NCBI GenBank assembly: GCA_021324465.1
Contig: JAJPJB010000103.1
Location: 1-64,000, forward strand
Origin: Hyphomicrobiaceae bacterium
Lineage (GTDB): Bacteria > Pseudomonadota > Alphaproteobacteria > Rhizobiales > Xanthobacteraceae
DNA length: 64,000 nt
Direction of reading: 5' to 3'
The first letter of the stretch is position 1. Each line of letters starts with the position of its first letter. The notes under the pieces are model-generated. The model ran no database searches. It had not been told where the DNA came from and worked only from the letters and a program-made list of their open reading frames with translations. The position numbers and the translations under genes are program-made. Below are positions 28,582 to 36,888 of the stretch, piece after piece.

Positions 28582-30393
28582 ATGCATCGCTACCGCACCC
28601 ATACCTGCGGCGCGCTCCGCGAGGGCGACATCGGCATCGAGGCCCGGCTGTCCGGCTGGTGTCACCGCATCCGCGACCATGGCGGCGTGCTGTTCATCGA
28701 TTTGCGCGATCATTATGGGCTCACGCAGGTGGTGGTCGATCCCGACAGCCCGGCGTTCAAGACCGCCGAGATGCTGCGCTCGGAATGGGTGATCCGCGCC
28801 GACGGCAAGGTGCGACGCCGCCCCGACGGCACTGAAAATCCCGATTTGCCGACCGGCGCGGTCGAGCTCTATGCGCGCGCAATCGAGGTGCTCGGTCCCG
28901 CCGCCGAATTGCCGATGCCGGTGTTCGGCGAGCAGGAATATCCGGAAGAGACCCGGCTCAAGTATCGCTTCCTCGATCTGCGCCGCGAGCATCTGCACAA
29001 CAACATCATGAAGCGCGGCGCGATCATCGATTCGATCCGCCGCCGCATGAAGGCGCAGGGCTTTTTCGAGTTTCAAACGCCGATCCTGACCGCGTCGTCG
29101 CCCGAAGGCGCGCGCGACTATCTCGTGCCCTCGCGGCTGCATCCCGGAAAATTCTACGCGCTGCCGCAGGCGCCGCAGCAATTCAAGCAGCTGATCATGA
29201 TTTCCGGCTTCGACCGCTATTTCCAGATCGCCCCGTGCTTCCGCGACGAGGACGCGCGCGCCGATCGCTCGCCCGGCGAATTCTATCAGCTCGATATCGA
29301 GATGAGCTTTGTCACCCAGGACGACGTGTTCGACGCCGTCGAGCCGGTGCTGCGCGGCGTGTTCGAGGAGTTTTCCGAGGGCAAGCCAGTGACGCAGAAA
29401 TTTCCGCGCATCCCTTTCGGCGAGGCGCTGCGCAAATACGGCACCGACAAGCCGGATCTGCGCAATCCGATCGTGATGGAAGATGTCTCGGACATCTTTC
29501 GCGGCTCGGGCTTCAAGATTTTCGCGAGAATTATCGAGACCAGTCCGCAAGGGGCGGTGTGGGCGATCCCGGCGCCGGGCGGCGGCTCGCGCGCATTCTG
29601 CGACCGCATGAATTCCTGGGCGCAAGGCGAGGGCCAACCGGGGCTCGGCTATATCTTCTTCGTGCCTGAAGGCGGCAAGGTTCTCGGCCGCGGTCCGATC
29701 GCCAACAATCTCGGACCGGAGCGCACCGAAGCCCTGCGCACTCGGCTCCGCCTCAAGGACGGCGATGCGGTGTTCTTCGTTGCCGGCGAGCCGCAAAATT
29801 TCGTTAAGTTTGCGGGGCCGGCGCGCAACAAGATCGGCGACGAGCTCGGCCTCATTAAGAAGGATCGCTTCGAGCTGTGCTGGATCGTCGATTTTCCGAT
29901 GTATGAATGGAACGACGAGGAGAAGAAGATCGACTTCTCGCACAACCCGTTCTCGATGCCGAATGCTTCGGTCGAGGAGTTTTTGGCGCTCGATCCGGCC
30001 GACAAGGACAAGATTCTCGCGCTCAAGGCCATTCAATACGACGTCGTCTGCAACGGCGTGGAACTTTCGTCGGGCGCCATCCGCAATCATCGCCCCGAGG
30101 TGATGAAGAAGGCCTTCGCCATTGCCGGCTATGACGAGAGTGTGCTGGAGCAGAAATTCGGCGGCATGCTGCATGCGCTTTCGCTCGGCGCGCCGCCGCA
30201 CGGCGGGATTGCGCCCGGCATTGACCGCATCGTCATGCTCCTGTGCGGCGAGGAAAATCTGCGCGAGGTTGTGCTGTTTCCGATGAACCAGCGGGCCGAA
30301 GACCTGATGATGGGCGCCCCCTCCGAGGCGACGCCGAAGCAGCTGCGGGAGCTGCACATCCGCGTGGTCAAGCCTGGCCAAAGCGCATCATAA
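28582..30393 (+). CDS. aspS: Aspartate--tRNA(Asp/Asn) ligase
   Basis: A 603-residue bacterial-type class II synthetase with anticodon OB domain, catalytic core and GAD insertion. Motif 2 is [19 protein letters not shown] and motif 3 [26 protein letters not shown] is the family loop. In the anticodon domain, RDHGG carries His33, and Gly83 follows in RRPDGTE. His and Gly at these places are associated with non-discriminating AspRS enzymes, which also charge tRNA-Asn, while discriminating ones have Leu in the first place. That implies a GatCAB route to Asn-tRNA, not testable inside this window. Confidence 0.97.
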   Translation: MHRYRTHTCGALREGDIGIEARLSGWCHRIRDHGGVLFIDLRDHYGLTQVVVDPDSPAFKTAEMLRSEWVIRADGKVRRRPDGTENPDLPTGAVELYARAIEVLGPAAELPMPVFGEQEYPEETRLKYRFLDLRREHLHNNIMKRGAIIDSIRRRMKAQGFFEFQTPILTASSPEGARDYLVPSRLHPGKFYALPQAPQQFKQLIMISGFDRYFQIAPCFRDEDARADRSPGEFYQLDIEMSFVTQDDVFDAVEPVLRGVFEEFSEGKPVTQKFPRIPFGEALRKYGTDKPDLRNPIVMEDVSDIFRGSGFKIFARIIETSPQGAVWAIPAPGGGSRAFCDRMNSWAQGEGQPGLGYIFFVPEGGKVLGRGPIANNLGPERTEALRTRLRLKDGDAVFFVAGEPQNFVKFAGPARNKIGDELGLIKKDRFELCWIVDFPMYEWNDEEKKIDFSHNPFSMPNASVEEFLALDPADKDKILALKAIQYDVVCNGVELSSGAIRNHRPEVMKKAFAIAGYDESVLEQKFGGMLHALSLGAPPHGGIAPGIDRIVMLLCGEENLREVVLFPMNQRAEDLMMGAPSEATPKQLRELHIRVVKPGQSAS

Positions 30394-30553
30394 ATGCGCG
30401 CGCGGCGGTGGATATGCGCCCGTCAGCGCCGTAGTGCTGACCGCACGTGATTAGGCCGTCACTGGGACGCCGTAGCCTCAGCGCCTGTCAGCGATTGCTT
30501 CGCTTCTTGGAAAATCGTCATCCGCTCCTCCTTGAAAACGGCGCAGCAATGAA

Positions 30554-30579
30554 GAGCCCCACGTGTCGACGTGGGGCTC
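30554..30579. promoter_or_regulatory. Perfect hairpin downstream of the cold-shock remnant
   Basis: GAGCCCCACG, loop TGTCGA, CGTGGGGCTC: a perfect 10-bp stem. It lies 160 bases after aspS (plus strand) and 64 bases after the end of the cold-shock remnant (minus strand). No T-tract follows on either strand, so it is only a possible terminator, perhaps left over from the degraded cold-shock gene, which in the intact paralogue is also followed by a strong stem. Confidence 0.6.
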
Positions 30580-30642
30580 TCGAACCATAAAACTCCGCCA
30601 GTACATCCGTGGTCAGAGCGGCATGGCTCTTAGCGCGACAGA

Positions 30643-30790
30643 TCAGGCGGCGCGCGGACCGTTTGCCGACGACTTGCCGGAGCGGCGGTCGGCAACGCCG
30701 TCGAAAAACCGGCTGCCCTTCGTCAAGCGTATCCATGCCCGCGCGTTCGACCGCGCTGATATGAACGGGGGCGCACGATGCCTCGCCGCC
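30643..30790 (-). pseudogene. Frameshifted remnant of a cold-shock protein gene
   Basis: On the minus strand one frame reads VHISAVERAGMDTLDEGQPV, closely matching the intact cold-shock protein at 8991 (VHISAVERAGLRTLNEGQ). After a frameshift near the GTTTTTCG run, the next frame reads VADRRSGKSSANGPRAA and stops, which is the typical C-terminal end of rhizobial cold-shock proteins. The N-terminal half with RNP1 is not recognisable. The 30394-30988 gap otherwise holds only the hairpin at 30554 and no convincing gene. Confidence 0.8.
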
Positions 30791-30988
30791 AAGATTCCGA
30801 TTGTCGATTTTAAATAAGTGTCTGAACGTGCGCGCCCGTAGCGACGCCAAGCGGCCCAGTTCGTTCGGCCGAGTATCGATGAGATCGTATATGGCAGTCC
30901 ATGAGTTTATTTCAAGGCATAAGCCAAAAGTTGTGTTTTCTTGCACTCAAGAAGTGCCGATGCCGGCCGGCCTCTTTGCGCCGCATAC

Positions 30989-31207
30989 TTACTCGGCATC
31001 GAATTTCGGCATCGCTGGAATAACAAGATCGCTTTCCGCGACGACTCGTTCGTAAGCTTCATCCTTGCTCTTGATTCGATATTGTGTAGTTCCGTCTTCG
31101 GTCGGCCGCAGGCTTACAATCTGGTAGGCGCCTTTGGTGCCCAATCGCAACGAAGGGACCAGGTCGACTGTTTGACCCACTTTGAATTTATGCACGCTGT
31201 CTGTCAT
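30989..31207 (-). CDS. Small conserved-looking protein of unknown function
   Basis: A 72-residue frame: MTDSVHKFKVGQTVDLVP, then a beta-rich domain with GAYQIVSLRPTEDGTTQYRIKS in outline and a tail AYERVVAESDLVI. It looks like a small SH3-like barrel. The ATG at 31207 has GGGAG upstream and is preferred to the TTG at 31222. I recall similar short proteins in Bradyrhizobium relatives but no assigned role. It lies 55 bases downstream of the next small gene on the same strand. Confidence 0.7.
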   Translation of the reverse strand: MTDSVHKFKVGQTVDLVPSLRLGTKGAYQIVSLRPTEDGTTQYRIKSKDEAYERVVAESDLVIPAMPKFDAE

Positions 31208-31262
31208 CGCCGGTGCTCCCAATCAGTACAACCGCGCCATTTGCCGTCGGCCCACGATCCGT

Positions 31263-31526
31263 CTACTTCTCGGGTGCGCTTCTTCTTACGCGCCACAGCT
31301 GATAGCCATGCTCCCTGATCGCAGCCTCGATCGCTTCGCGAGATAGATTGTACGGGAATTTCCGGTCTGGGGCGATGGCGCCGGTGGCGCGCCACGGCTT
31401 GAACTGGGGCGGCAGCTTGAATCCGGCTAGATCGCCGGCGAATGCATGAAGCTCCTGATTGGTCTCGGACTTGAAGACGAATATCCGCATTCCGCCACTG
31501 GCGGCCGCTTCATCCTCTTTGCTCAT
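31263..31526 (-). CDS. Small protein of unknown function
   Basis: An 87-residue frame starting MSKEDEAAASGGMRIFVFKSE. The middle reads ELHAFAGDLAGFKLPPQFKPW and the end has a helix LSREAIEAAIREHGYQLWRV and a basic tail. The amino-acid mix and codon use look coding. The family is not recognised. It sits 23 bases downstream of the IF-1 paralogue on the same strand, so it is probably in the helicase-infA transcript. Confidence 0.7.
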   Translation of the reverse strand: MSKEDEAAASGGMRIFVFKSETNQELHAFAGDLAGFKLPPQFKPWRATGAIAPDRKFPYNLSREAIEAAIREHGYQLWRVRRSAPEK

Positions 31527-31549
31527 GTCATCCTCGACAAAATCGCGGC

Positions 31550-31828
31550 CTAGCGCCGGCGGAATTGATTGCGTTGCGGGGGCCGTCGACTTACCGACCC
31601 GCCTCGCTCGTCTTTGTGGCGAAAGATCAGACGACCTTTTTCCAGATCATAGGGCGATACTTCGACCGTCACGCGATCGCCGGCAAGGGTCTTGATCCGG
31701 TTCTTCTTCATTTTACCGGCGGTGTAGGCGACAAGCGCATGACCGTTGTCGAGTTCTACGCGAAACCGCGCGTCGGGCAGAATCTCGACGACCAGACCCT
31801 CGAATTGCAGGAGTTCCTCTTTAGCCAT
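31550..31828 (-). CDS. infA: Translation initiation factor IF-1 paralogue with arginine-rich tail
   Basis: A 92-residue protein. Residues 1-72 align along their whole length with IF-1 ([57 protein letters not shown]), an OB fold that binds the 30S A site. A 20-residue basic tail rich in Arg, Gly and Pro follows ([20 protein letters not shown]), which standard IF-1 of about 72 residues lacks. The ATG lies inside the end of the helicase gene: they overlap by 8 bases, so translation is likely coupled. It may be a second IF-1 used in the cold. Confidence 0.92.
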   Translation of the reverse strand: MAKEELLQFEGLVVEILPDARFRVELDNGHALVAYTAGKMKKNRIKTLAGDRVTVEVSPYDLEKGRLIFRHKDERGGSVSRRPPQRNQFRRR

Positions 31829-33263
31829 GTGCAGTTTCCTTCGGAGGAGCGATCGGCCCCAGCTCAATAGCGGCGGTGTCGCGCGCCGGCACGTGGCGTC
31901 GCATGAACGCGACGGATGCCATCGCTGCAGTCGTTTCCGTCGAATGATCTCGTTTGCGCGCCGCGCCGCCGGGGCGTTGCCGCGTTCGCTTCGCTGGCGT
32001 GGCGGCTGCTGGACGGAGGCTCCTGGTGTTTGCGCCCAATGGTTCGTGTCCGTGCGTCGCCGCGCCAGCTTCGTTCGCCGTAATCGACATCCGGATGAGT
32101 CGCTCGATATCGCGAACGAACGCCAGCTCTTCTCTGTCGCATAGCGAAATGGCGGTCCCGTCCGCGCCGGCGCGCGCGGTCCGGCCAATGCGATGTACAT
32201 AGGTTTCCGGCACATTCGGCACATCGAAATTGATGACGTGGCTGATGCCGTCGACATCGATGCCGCGCGCCGCGATATCCGTGGCAACGAGTATTCTGGT
32301 CGCGCCTTTACGGAAGGCGGCGAGCACGCGCTCACGCTGGTTTTGCGATTTGTTCCCGTGGATGGCATCTGCGGCTATTCCGGCGCGAACCAAGCCGCGC
32401 ACGACCTTGTCAGCCCCGCGCTTGGTTCGGGTGAAGATCAACCCTCGATCGACCGTCTCACGCCGCAACAGCTCGATAAGGACGCCGGGCTTTGCGGCGC
32501 GCTCGACACGGATCAGACGCTGCCTAATTCGCTCGGCAGTCGATGCCGGCGGCGCGACCGCTACTCTCACCGGATCGCGAAGCATGGATGCCGCGAATTG
32601 TTCGATCGCGCGCGGCATCGTCGCGGAAAACATCAGCGTCTGGCGCACTGCCGGAAGCTTGGCGACGATTTTGCCGACGTCTTCGATGAAGCCCATGTCG
32701 AGCATGCGATCAGCCTCGTCGAGCACGAAACATTCGATACCGTCGAGGCGAAGGGCATTGCCCCTGACCAGATCAATGAGCCGGCCGGGCGTGGCGACCA
32801 GGACGTCAACGCCGCCAAGCAGGGCTCGGACCTGGCTGCCCATCGACACTCCGCCGATCGCCAGCGCGGTTCTCACGCGCAGATGCCGGCCGTAAGTGCG
32901 GAACCTGTCGCGGATTTGGCCGGACAATTCGCGCGTCGGACTCAGCACCAGGACGCGGCAGCTCTTGCGCGGCACGGGGCGCGCATATGCAGCGAGATGA
33001 TGCAGGATAGGCAGCGCAAATGCCGCCGTCTTGCCTGTCCCGGTCTGGGCGATTCCGATCACATCGCGGCCGGCCATGACGGTCGGTATGGTCTGCGCTT
33101 GGATCGGTGTCGGGGCCAGATATTTTTCTTCCGCGAGCGCACGCGTGATTGCATTGTTAAGCCTGAAATCGTGAAAGGAGGTCAAAGAGAACACTTTCTT
33201 CTGCACGCACTGCGGCGGCCTGCGCATGATGCGCAGCGCCCGCATTGCGGGTGGGTGGGACAC
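31821..33263 (-). CDS. rhlE: DEAD-box ATP-dependent RNA helicase, RhlE type
   Basis: A helicase of up to 480 residues. The Q motif (TPIQAQTIP), Walker A (AQTGTGKT), DEAD box (LDEADRM), SAT (FSATM) and motif VI ([10 protein letters not shown]) are all intact. The C-terminus is a basic, disordered tail typical of RhlE proteins. Homology starts near [18 protein letters not shown], so a GTG at 33194 is a likely alternative to the start at 33263, whose first 23 residues look unconserved. The stop overlaps the IF-1 start. RNA unwinding with IF-1 and a nearby cold-shock remnant suggests a cold-adaptation role, by inference. Confidence 0.94.
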   Translation of the reverse strand: MSHPPAMRALRIMRRPPQCVQKKVFSLTSFHDFRLNNAITRALAEEKYLAPTPIQAQTIPTVMAGRDVIGIAQTGTGKTAAFALPILHHLAAYARPVPRKSCRVLVLSPTRELSGQIRDRFRTYGRHLRVRTALAIGGVSMGSQVRALLGGVDVLVATPGRLIDLVRGNALRLDGIECFVLDEADRMLDMGFIEDVGKIVAKLPAVRQTLMFSATMPRAIEQFAASMLRDPVRVAVAPPASTAERIRQRLIRVERAAKPGVLIELLRRETVDRGLIFTRTKRGADKVVRGLVRAGIAADAIHGNKSQNQRERVLAAFRKGATRILVATDIAARGIDVDGISHVINFDVPNVPETYVHRIGRTARAGADGTAISLCDREELAFVRDIERLIRMSITANEAGAATHGHEPLGANTRSLRPAAATPAKRTRQRPGGAARKRDHSTETTAAMASVAFMRRHVPARDTAAIELGPIAPPKETAHG

Positions 33264-33604
33264 CCCGCGCGGTCTGGGCTGTCAGTGGATCTAAGAAATG
33301 CGAGCCAGAAACCGATAACGGCGTCTAAACGCGCGGCGCGCAACGAGCCCTTTCGGCTCCGTTATGCAATATGGGCCGAAGATGTGTTCGTTTCAAGGCA
33401 CAATGGCGATCGCAGTCTGCTCACTTCCATTTTGGTCAAAAGTGACGGCCGGCCGCAGGAGGTCGTCTCGCCGCAAGAGCTTGTCGGGCAGATCAAATCA
33501 GAGCGCTAAATGCTGCTTCATCAAATCGAGGCGAGCCAAGGCACCATCATCCGATCGCGAAAACTTTATCAGGCGCGCGTTGGTGTCGCCGTCTGCACGT
33601 TCGA
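33264..33604. other. Intergenic region without a recognised gene
   Basis: About 340 bases upstream of the helicase gene. It should hold the helicase promoter and any cold-responsive leader, but I see no clear promoter, repeat or RNA gene. Short open frames here overlap each other and show no conserved features. Confidence 0.5.
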
Positions 33605-33802
33605 TCATCGGTCCGTCAGCCTGTGCAGCATGGACGCAATTTCGGAATGCGTTGCGACGTAAGAGAAGACGATCCCAATAACGATGACGATAATGGCAAT
33701 CGCCAACGCCGAAGACCAGCCGCTGTATCTGCCCTTATCCTGCCGACCGAACCGATCCTCGCTGGTGGTCGTGTTGTCATTGGGCGGTTGCGATTCAGTC
33801 AT
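33605..33802 (-). CDS. Small single-pass membrane protein
   Basis: A 65-residue protein: a polar N-terminus (MTESQPPNDNTTTSEDRFG), one strongly hydrophobic helix (ALAIAIIVIVIGIVFSYVA, about residues 32-50) and a short polar tail. The family is unknown. Its ATG overlaps the stop of the preceding small gene in an ATGA arrangement, which supports both frames as genes translated together. Confidence 0.65.
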   Translation of the reverse strand: MTESQPPNDNTTTSEDRFGRQDKGRYSGWSSALAIAIIVIVIGIVFSYVATHSEIASMLHRLTDR

Positions 33803-33984
33803 GGCTGCCGGCCATGCTTGAATTGCCGTCTTCTCGGCCGCCCATCGACCATTGAACGAACTTTCGCTTCTACCGTTTCACGGGTCCCGAAGATCTTCTT
33901 CTCGGATGATACAGCACCTGCCGGGCGAACGTGGTCCGGCTCGATAGCTAAACGTATCGCGTACCGGATGCCTCTATGCTCCAC
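33799..33984 (-). CDS. Small basic protein of unknown function
   Basis: A 61-residue frame with a GTG start, reading HRGIRYAIRLAIEPDHVRP and ending KIFGTRETVEAKVRSMVDGR plus a basic tail. It resembles a family of short Bradyrhizobium proteins with 'GIRY..R..IE' and '..A...I..' blocks that I recall without a known role. Its TGA overlaps the ATG of the membrane protein by four bases. Support comes from that overlap and from sequence style only. Confidence 0.5.
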   Translation of the reverse strand: MEHRGIRYAIRLAIEPDHVRPAGAVSSEKKIFGTRETVEAKVRSMVDGRPRRRQFKHGRQP

Positions 33985-34294
33985 CGGGTCAGTCTGAACG
34001 CAAATCGATACTCATACAATGCCTTCTGTAACTCGTCCGTCAGTCTTCCGGCGGGAGACGTATAAGGCTCACCGTAAAAGCGAGCAGCTCCTACAGGAGA
34101 TTTGTCGGGGACCCGTCTTCCTTGACGCCGGCTGGCAGCGGACCCTCCCAACCACGCAAGCCGGTTGCTATTTGTTTGCGATGGGCGCATGCTCGCAAGC
34201 AATCAAGGGACGGCCTCAAAGCCCCCGAGACATCAACTCCCGACCGGCACCACAATAGGCGACCGCTGCCACCCGTTAGAATTTGGAGGCAGTC
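33985..34294. other. Intergenic region without a recognised gene
   Basis: About 310 bases between a minus-strand small gene pair and the plus-strand zinc-ribbon gene. Overlapping frames on both strands show no conserved features. Promoters for both sides should lie here; none is clear. Confidence 0.45.
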
Positions 34295-34507
34295 ATGCCC
34301 GCAACGCATTACGTAGCGTCTGCGCCGCTCTATGTTGATCGGCCAGCATGCGCGAAATGCTCCACCAGAATGAGCTTAGCACGCATAACGCCCGACCAGC
34401 GCGGATCTGAAATTCGCAGTTTCGAGTGCCCGAAGTGCAAGTATTCGAAAAGTGTTGTGACAAAGCCGCCCAAGATTGTCCTGAAACGCAGGATGTCTGC
34501 TTACTAA
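34295..34507 (+). CDS. Small zinc-ribbon-like protein
   Basis: A 70-residue protein with two Cys pairs, CAKC and CPKC, separated by about 25 residues, forming a likely zinc ribbon: ACAKCSTRMSLARITPD and FECPKCKYS. A strong ribosome site GGAGG is placed six bases before the ATG at 34295; an in-frame TTG at 34283 overlaps that site and is not used. The C-terminus is basic. The role is unknown; such proteins often bind nucleic acid or partner proteins. Confidence 0.75.
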   Translation: MPATHYVASAPLYVDRPACAKCSTRMSLARITPDQRGSEIRSFECPKCKYSKSVVTKPPKIVLKRRMSAY

Positions 34508-34726
34508 ATACCGGGGCAGCACTCTCTCGCGGTGTCACATCAGTGCGATGGCTGCGCAGTGAGACAGTTTTCATCGGCTACTCATAATCGCCATGCTGTT
34601 GCACCATCTTGAGGTTGCCGAGGACCACGTGCGCAGCGGTGAACAGCCTCTCGCCGAGCAGCACAAAAGAATTGAGCGCCTTGAGGCAGGAACCCGCTCG
34701 CAGACACACTGGTGCGGGAGGGGACC

Positions 34727-35620
34727 ATGCGGGTTTTTCTGACCGGCGCAAATGGCTTTATTGGCGGCGCGGTTGCCGTCGCGCTGATCGCGGCCGGCCA
34801 CAGGGTTCGCGGCTTGGTCCGCAATGGCGCCAAGGCCGAAATGGTTGCCGGCCACGGCATTGAGCCGGTTATTGGCTCGCTTGACGAGACCGCCGTGCTG
34901 CAAGCTGAGGCACGGGCCGCCGACGCGGTGATCAATGCTGCATCGAGCGACCATCGCGGCGCCGTGGAAGCCTTCATCGCCGCACTGTCCGGCTCCGGCA
35001 AGCCGTTCATCCATTCCAGCGGCAGCAGCATCGTCGCCGATCTCGCCATGGGCGAGCCATCCGACCGCATCTTCGACGAGGCGACGCCGGTCGATCCGCT
35101 GCCCGAAAGAGCTGCGCGCGTCGCCATTGACCGGTTGGTGCTGGCGGCGTCCGGGATCCGCTCGGTAGTGCTCTGCAATTCGATGATCTATGGCGATGCG
35201 CTCGGGCCGCCGGCGCAGAGCGTGCAAATTCCCGCGCTGGTGCGGCAAGCCAAAACGTCAGGCGTGGTGCGTTTTATCGGGCGTGGATTGAATCGATGGT
35301 CCAATGTGCATATTGCCGACGTCGCGGCGCTTTATGTATTGGCACTCGCCAAGGCGCCGGCTCGCACATTTATGTATGTCGAAAGTGGCGAGACGACATT
35401 CGGAGAAATCGCCGGCGCCATCGCGGCCCGGCTTGATCTCGGCGCCGCGCAATCCTGGTCCGCGGAGGAAGCGATTGCAGCCTGGGGGCGGAATTTGGCC
35501 GTGCTGTCGCTCGGCTCCAACAGTCGCGTGCGCGGCAGAGCTGCGCTCGAGCTTGGCTGGTCGCCGAAGCGCCGATCCGCGACGCGGTGGATTGCCAACG
35601 AAATGGTTGGAGCAGGGTGA
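34727..35620 (+). CDS. NAD-dependent epimerase/dehydratase family protein
   Basis: A 297-residue extended short-chain dehydrogenase. The Rossmann motif GANGFIGG (residues 7-14) is at the N-terminus; HSSGSSIV supplies the Ser. The Tyr-x3-Lys pair expected in catalysis is not evident: the corresponding region reads ERAARVAIDRLVL, so it may be an atypical SDR that binds nucleotide without standard catalysis. GGAGGGG precedes the ATG at 34727. The IS110 fragment begins ten bases after the stop. Confidence 0.85.
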   Translation: MRVFLTGANGFIGGAVAVALIAAGHRVRGLVRNGAKAEMVAGHGIEPVIGSLDETAVLQAEARAADAVINAASSDHRGAVEAFIAALSGSGKPFIHSSGSSIVADLAMGEPSDRIFDEATPVDPLPERAARVAIDRLVLAASGIRSVVLCNSMIYGDALGPPAQSVQIPALVRQAKTSGVVRFIGRGLNRWSNVHIADVAALYVLALAKAPARTFMYVESGETTFGEIAGAIAARLDLGAAQSWSAEEAIAAWGRNLAVLSLGSNSRVRGRAALELGWSPKRRSATRWIANEMVGAG

Positions 35621-35629
35621 AATTAGGGT

Positions 35630-36010
35630 CATGTGTGGATGCCCCGGTTGATGCAAGAGCATCGCCCAGACCGAACGGGCCATCTTGTTGGCCAGGGCAA
35701 TGGCCACCACCAGGCGCGGCTTCTTGGCCGGCATTCGGGCCAGCCACGACCCCTTGGCCGCGCCCTTGCGGACTGCCCATCTGACGACGGTCATCGCGCC
35801 GATGATCAGAAACCGGCAGATGTCGCGCTGCCCCATCTTTGATGTGCGCCCCAGCCTCGGCTTGCCGCCCGTCGTGTGTTGCCGCGGAACGAGACCGAGC
35901 CAGGCAGCAAAATCGCGGCCTCGCTTGAAGGTCGCCATCGGCGGCGAGCGAAGCGACGCCGCTTTTTCGAGGGGTTTTGTGTGCACATGACGATTTTGAG
36001 CAAATTTCAT
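35630..36010 (-). pseudogene. IS110-family transposase, C-terminal fragment
   Basis: The minus strand encodes the C-terminal (IS116/IS110/IS902) transposase domain: FKRGRDFAAWLGLVPRQ, GGKPRLGRTSKMGQRDICRF and VRWAVRKGA. The N-terminal DEDD catalytic half is missing. The frame has no stop at its proper end and runs antisense into the epimerase gene, so the 3' end was cut near 35630. The upstream limit of homology is about 35930. It is a dead remnant at the junction with the ABC operon. Confidence 0.88.
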
Positions 36011-36038
36011 CCTGCTTTAGCGCGTTCGCAGCCGTCGC

Positions 36039-36887
36039 CTACTTCACAGCGCCTCCGGTTATCCCACTGATGAACCGATCGAGAAAAAGATTGTATGCGA
36101 TCGCCACCGGGATGCTGGCGATCAAGGCGCCGGCCATGATCTCGCCCCAGTAGAAGATGTCGCCGCGAATGAGATCCGTCGCCACGCCAAGCGTGATCGG
36201 CTTTTGATCGGACGCGGAAATGAAGGTCAACGCGTAGACGAACTCCTGCAAGGTCAGCGTGAAGGTGAAGATCACCACGGTCAGGATGCCCGGCAGCGAC
36301 AGCGGGATCGCCATCTTGACGAAGGCGCCGAACAGGCTGCAGCCGTCGACGATCGCCGCCTCTTCGATCTCGACCGGCAGCGCCTTGAAAAAGCCCATCA
36401 GCAGCCAGGTGCAGAACGGGATGGTGAAAGTCGGATAGATGACGACCAGCGACCACATCGAGTTCTTCAAGCCGAGCCCCGCGACCACCCGTGACAGAGG
36501 CAGGAACAGCAGCGTCGGCGGCACGAGATAGGTCAGGAAAATGCCAATGCCGAGGGCCTCGCCCTGGCGGCCGGTCATGCGCGCCAGGCTGTAGCCGGCG
36601 GGCACGGCGGTGACGAGGGTGATGCCGGTGACGCAGAGGCCGATGATCAACGAGTTCAGCAGCCAGGTCGTGAACAGCGTCTTGTCAAACAGGTAACGGA
36701 AGTGCTCGAGCGTGGGCGGGTCGTTGAACCAGAACGGAACATGCGTGACGTTGTAGAGGTCGGGGTTGGTCTTGAACGAGGTGATCACCATCCAATAAAA
36801 CGGAAACGCCGCGAGGACCAGGAAAAACGCGACCGCGCCGTAGAATGGAGTTTCCCGCAGCATTTTTGTGAGGACGGCGCGCGGCAT
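36039..36887 (-). CDS. Carbohydrate ABC transporter permease, MalG type
   Basis: A 282-residue inner-membrane permease with about six helices and the EAA loop (EIEEAAIVDGCSLFGAFVKMAIPLSLPG in outline) that docks the ATPase. The ATG at 36887 follows the upstream permease stop by one base and has GGGAG before it, so the longer frame to 37019 is rejected. It is the last gene of a four-gene importer operon. Confidence 0.94.
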   Translation of the reverse strand: MPRAVLTKMLRETPFYGAVAFFLVLAAFPFYWMVITSFKTNPDLYNVTHVPFWFNDPPTLEHFRYLFDKTLFTTWLLNSLIIGLCVTGITLVTAVPAGYSLARMTGRQGEALGIGIFLTYLVPPTLLFLPLSRVVAGLGLKNSMWSLVVIYPTFTIPFCTWLLMGFFKALPVEIEEAAIVDGCSLFGAFVKMAIPLSLPGILTVVIFTFTLTLQEFVYALTFISASDQKPITLGVATDLIRGDIFYWGEIMAGALIASIPVAIAYNLFLDRFISGITGGAVK

Positions 36888-36888
36888 G

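Noticed and set aside
30801-31055. 84-codon plus-strand frame between the cold-shock remnant and a small gene
   Set aside because: It crosses the tail of a better supported minus-strand gene and has no conserved features.
33948-34202. Minus-strand frame of 84 codons before the small gene pair
   Set aside because: It overlaps the better supported frame 33799-33984 and has no ribosome site.
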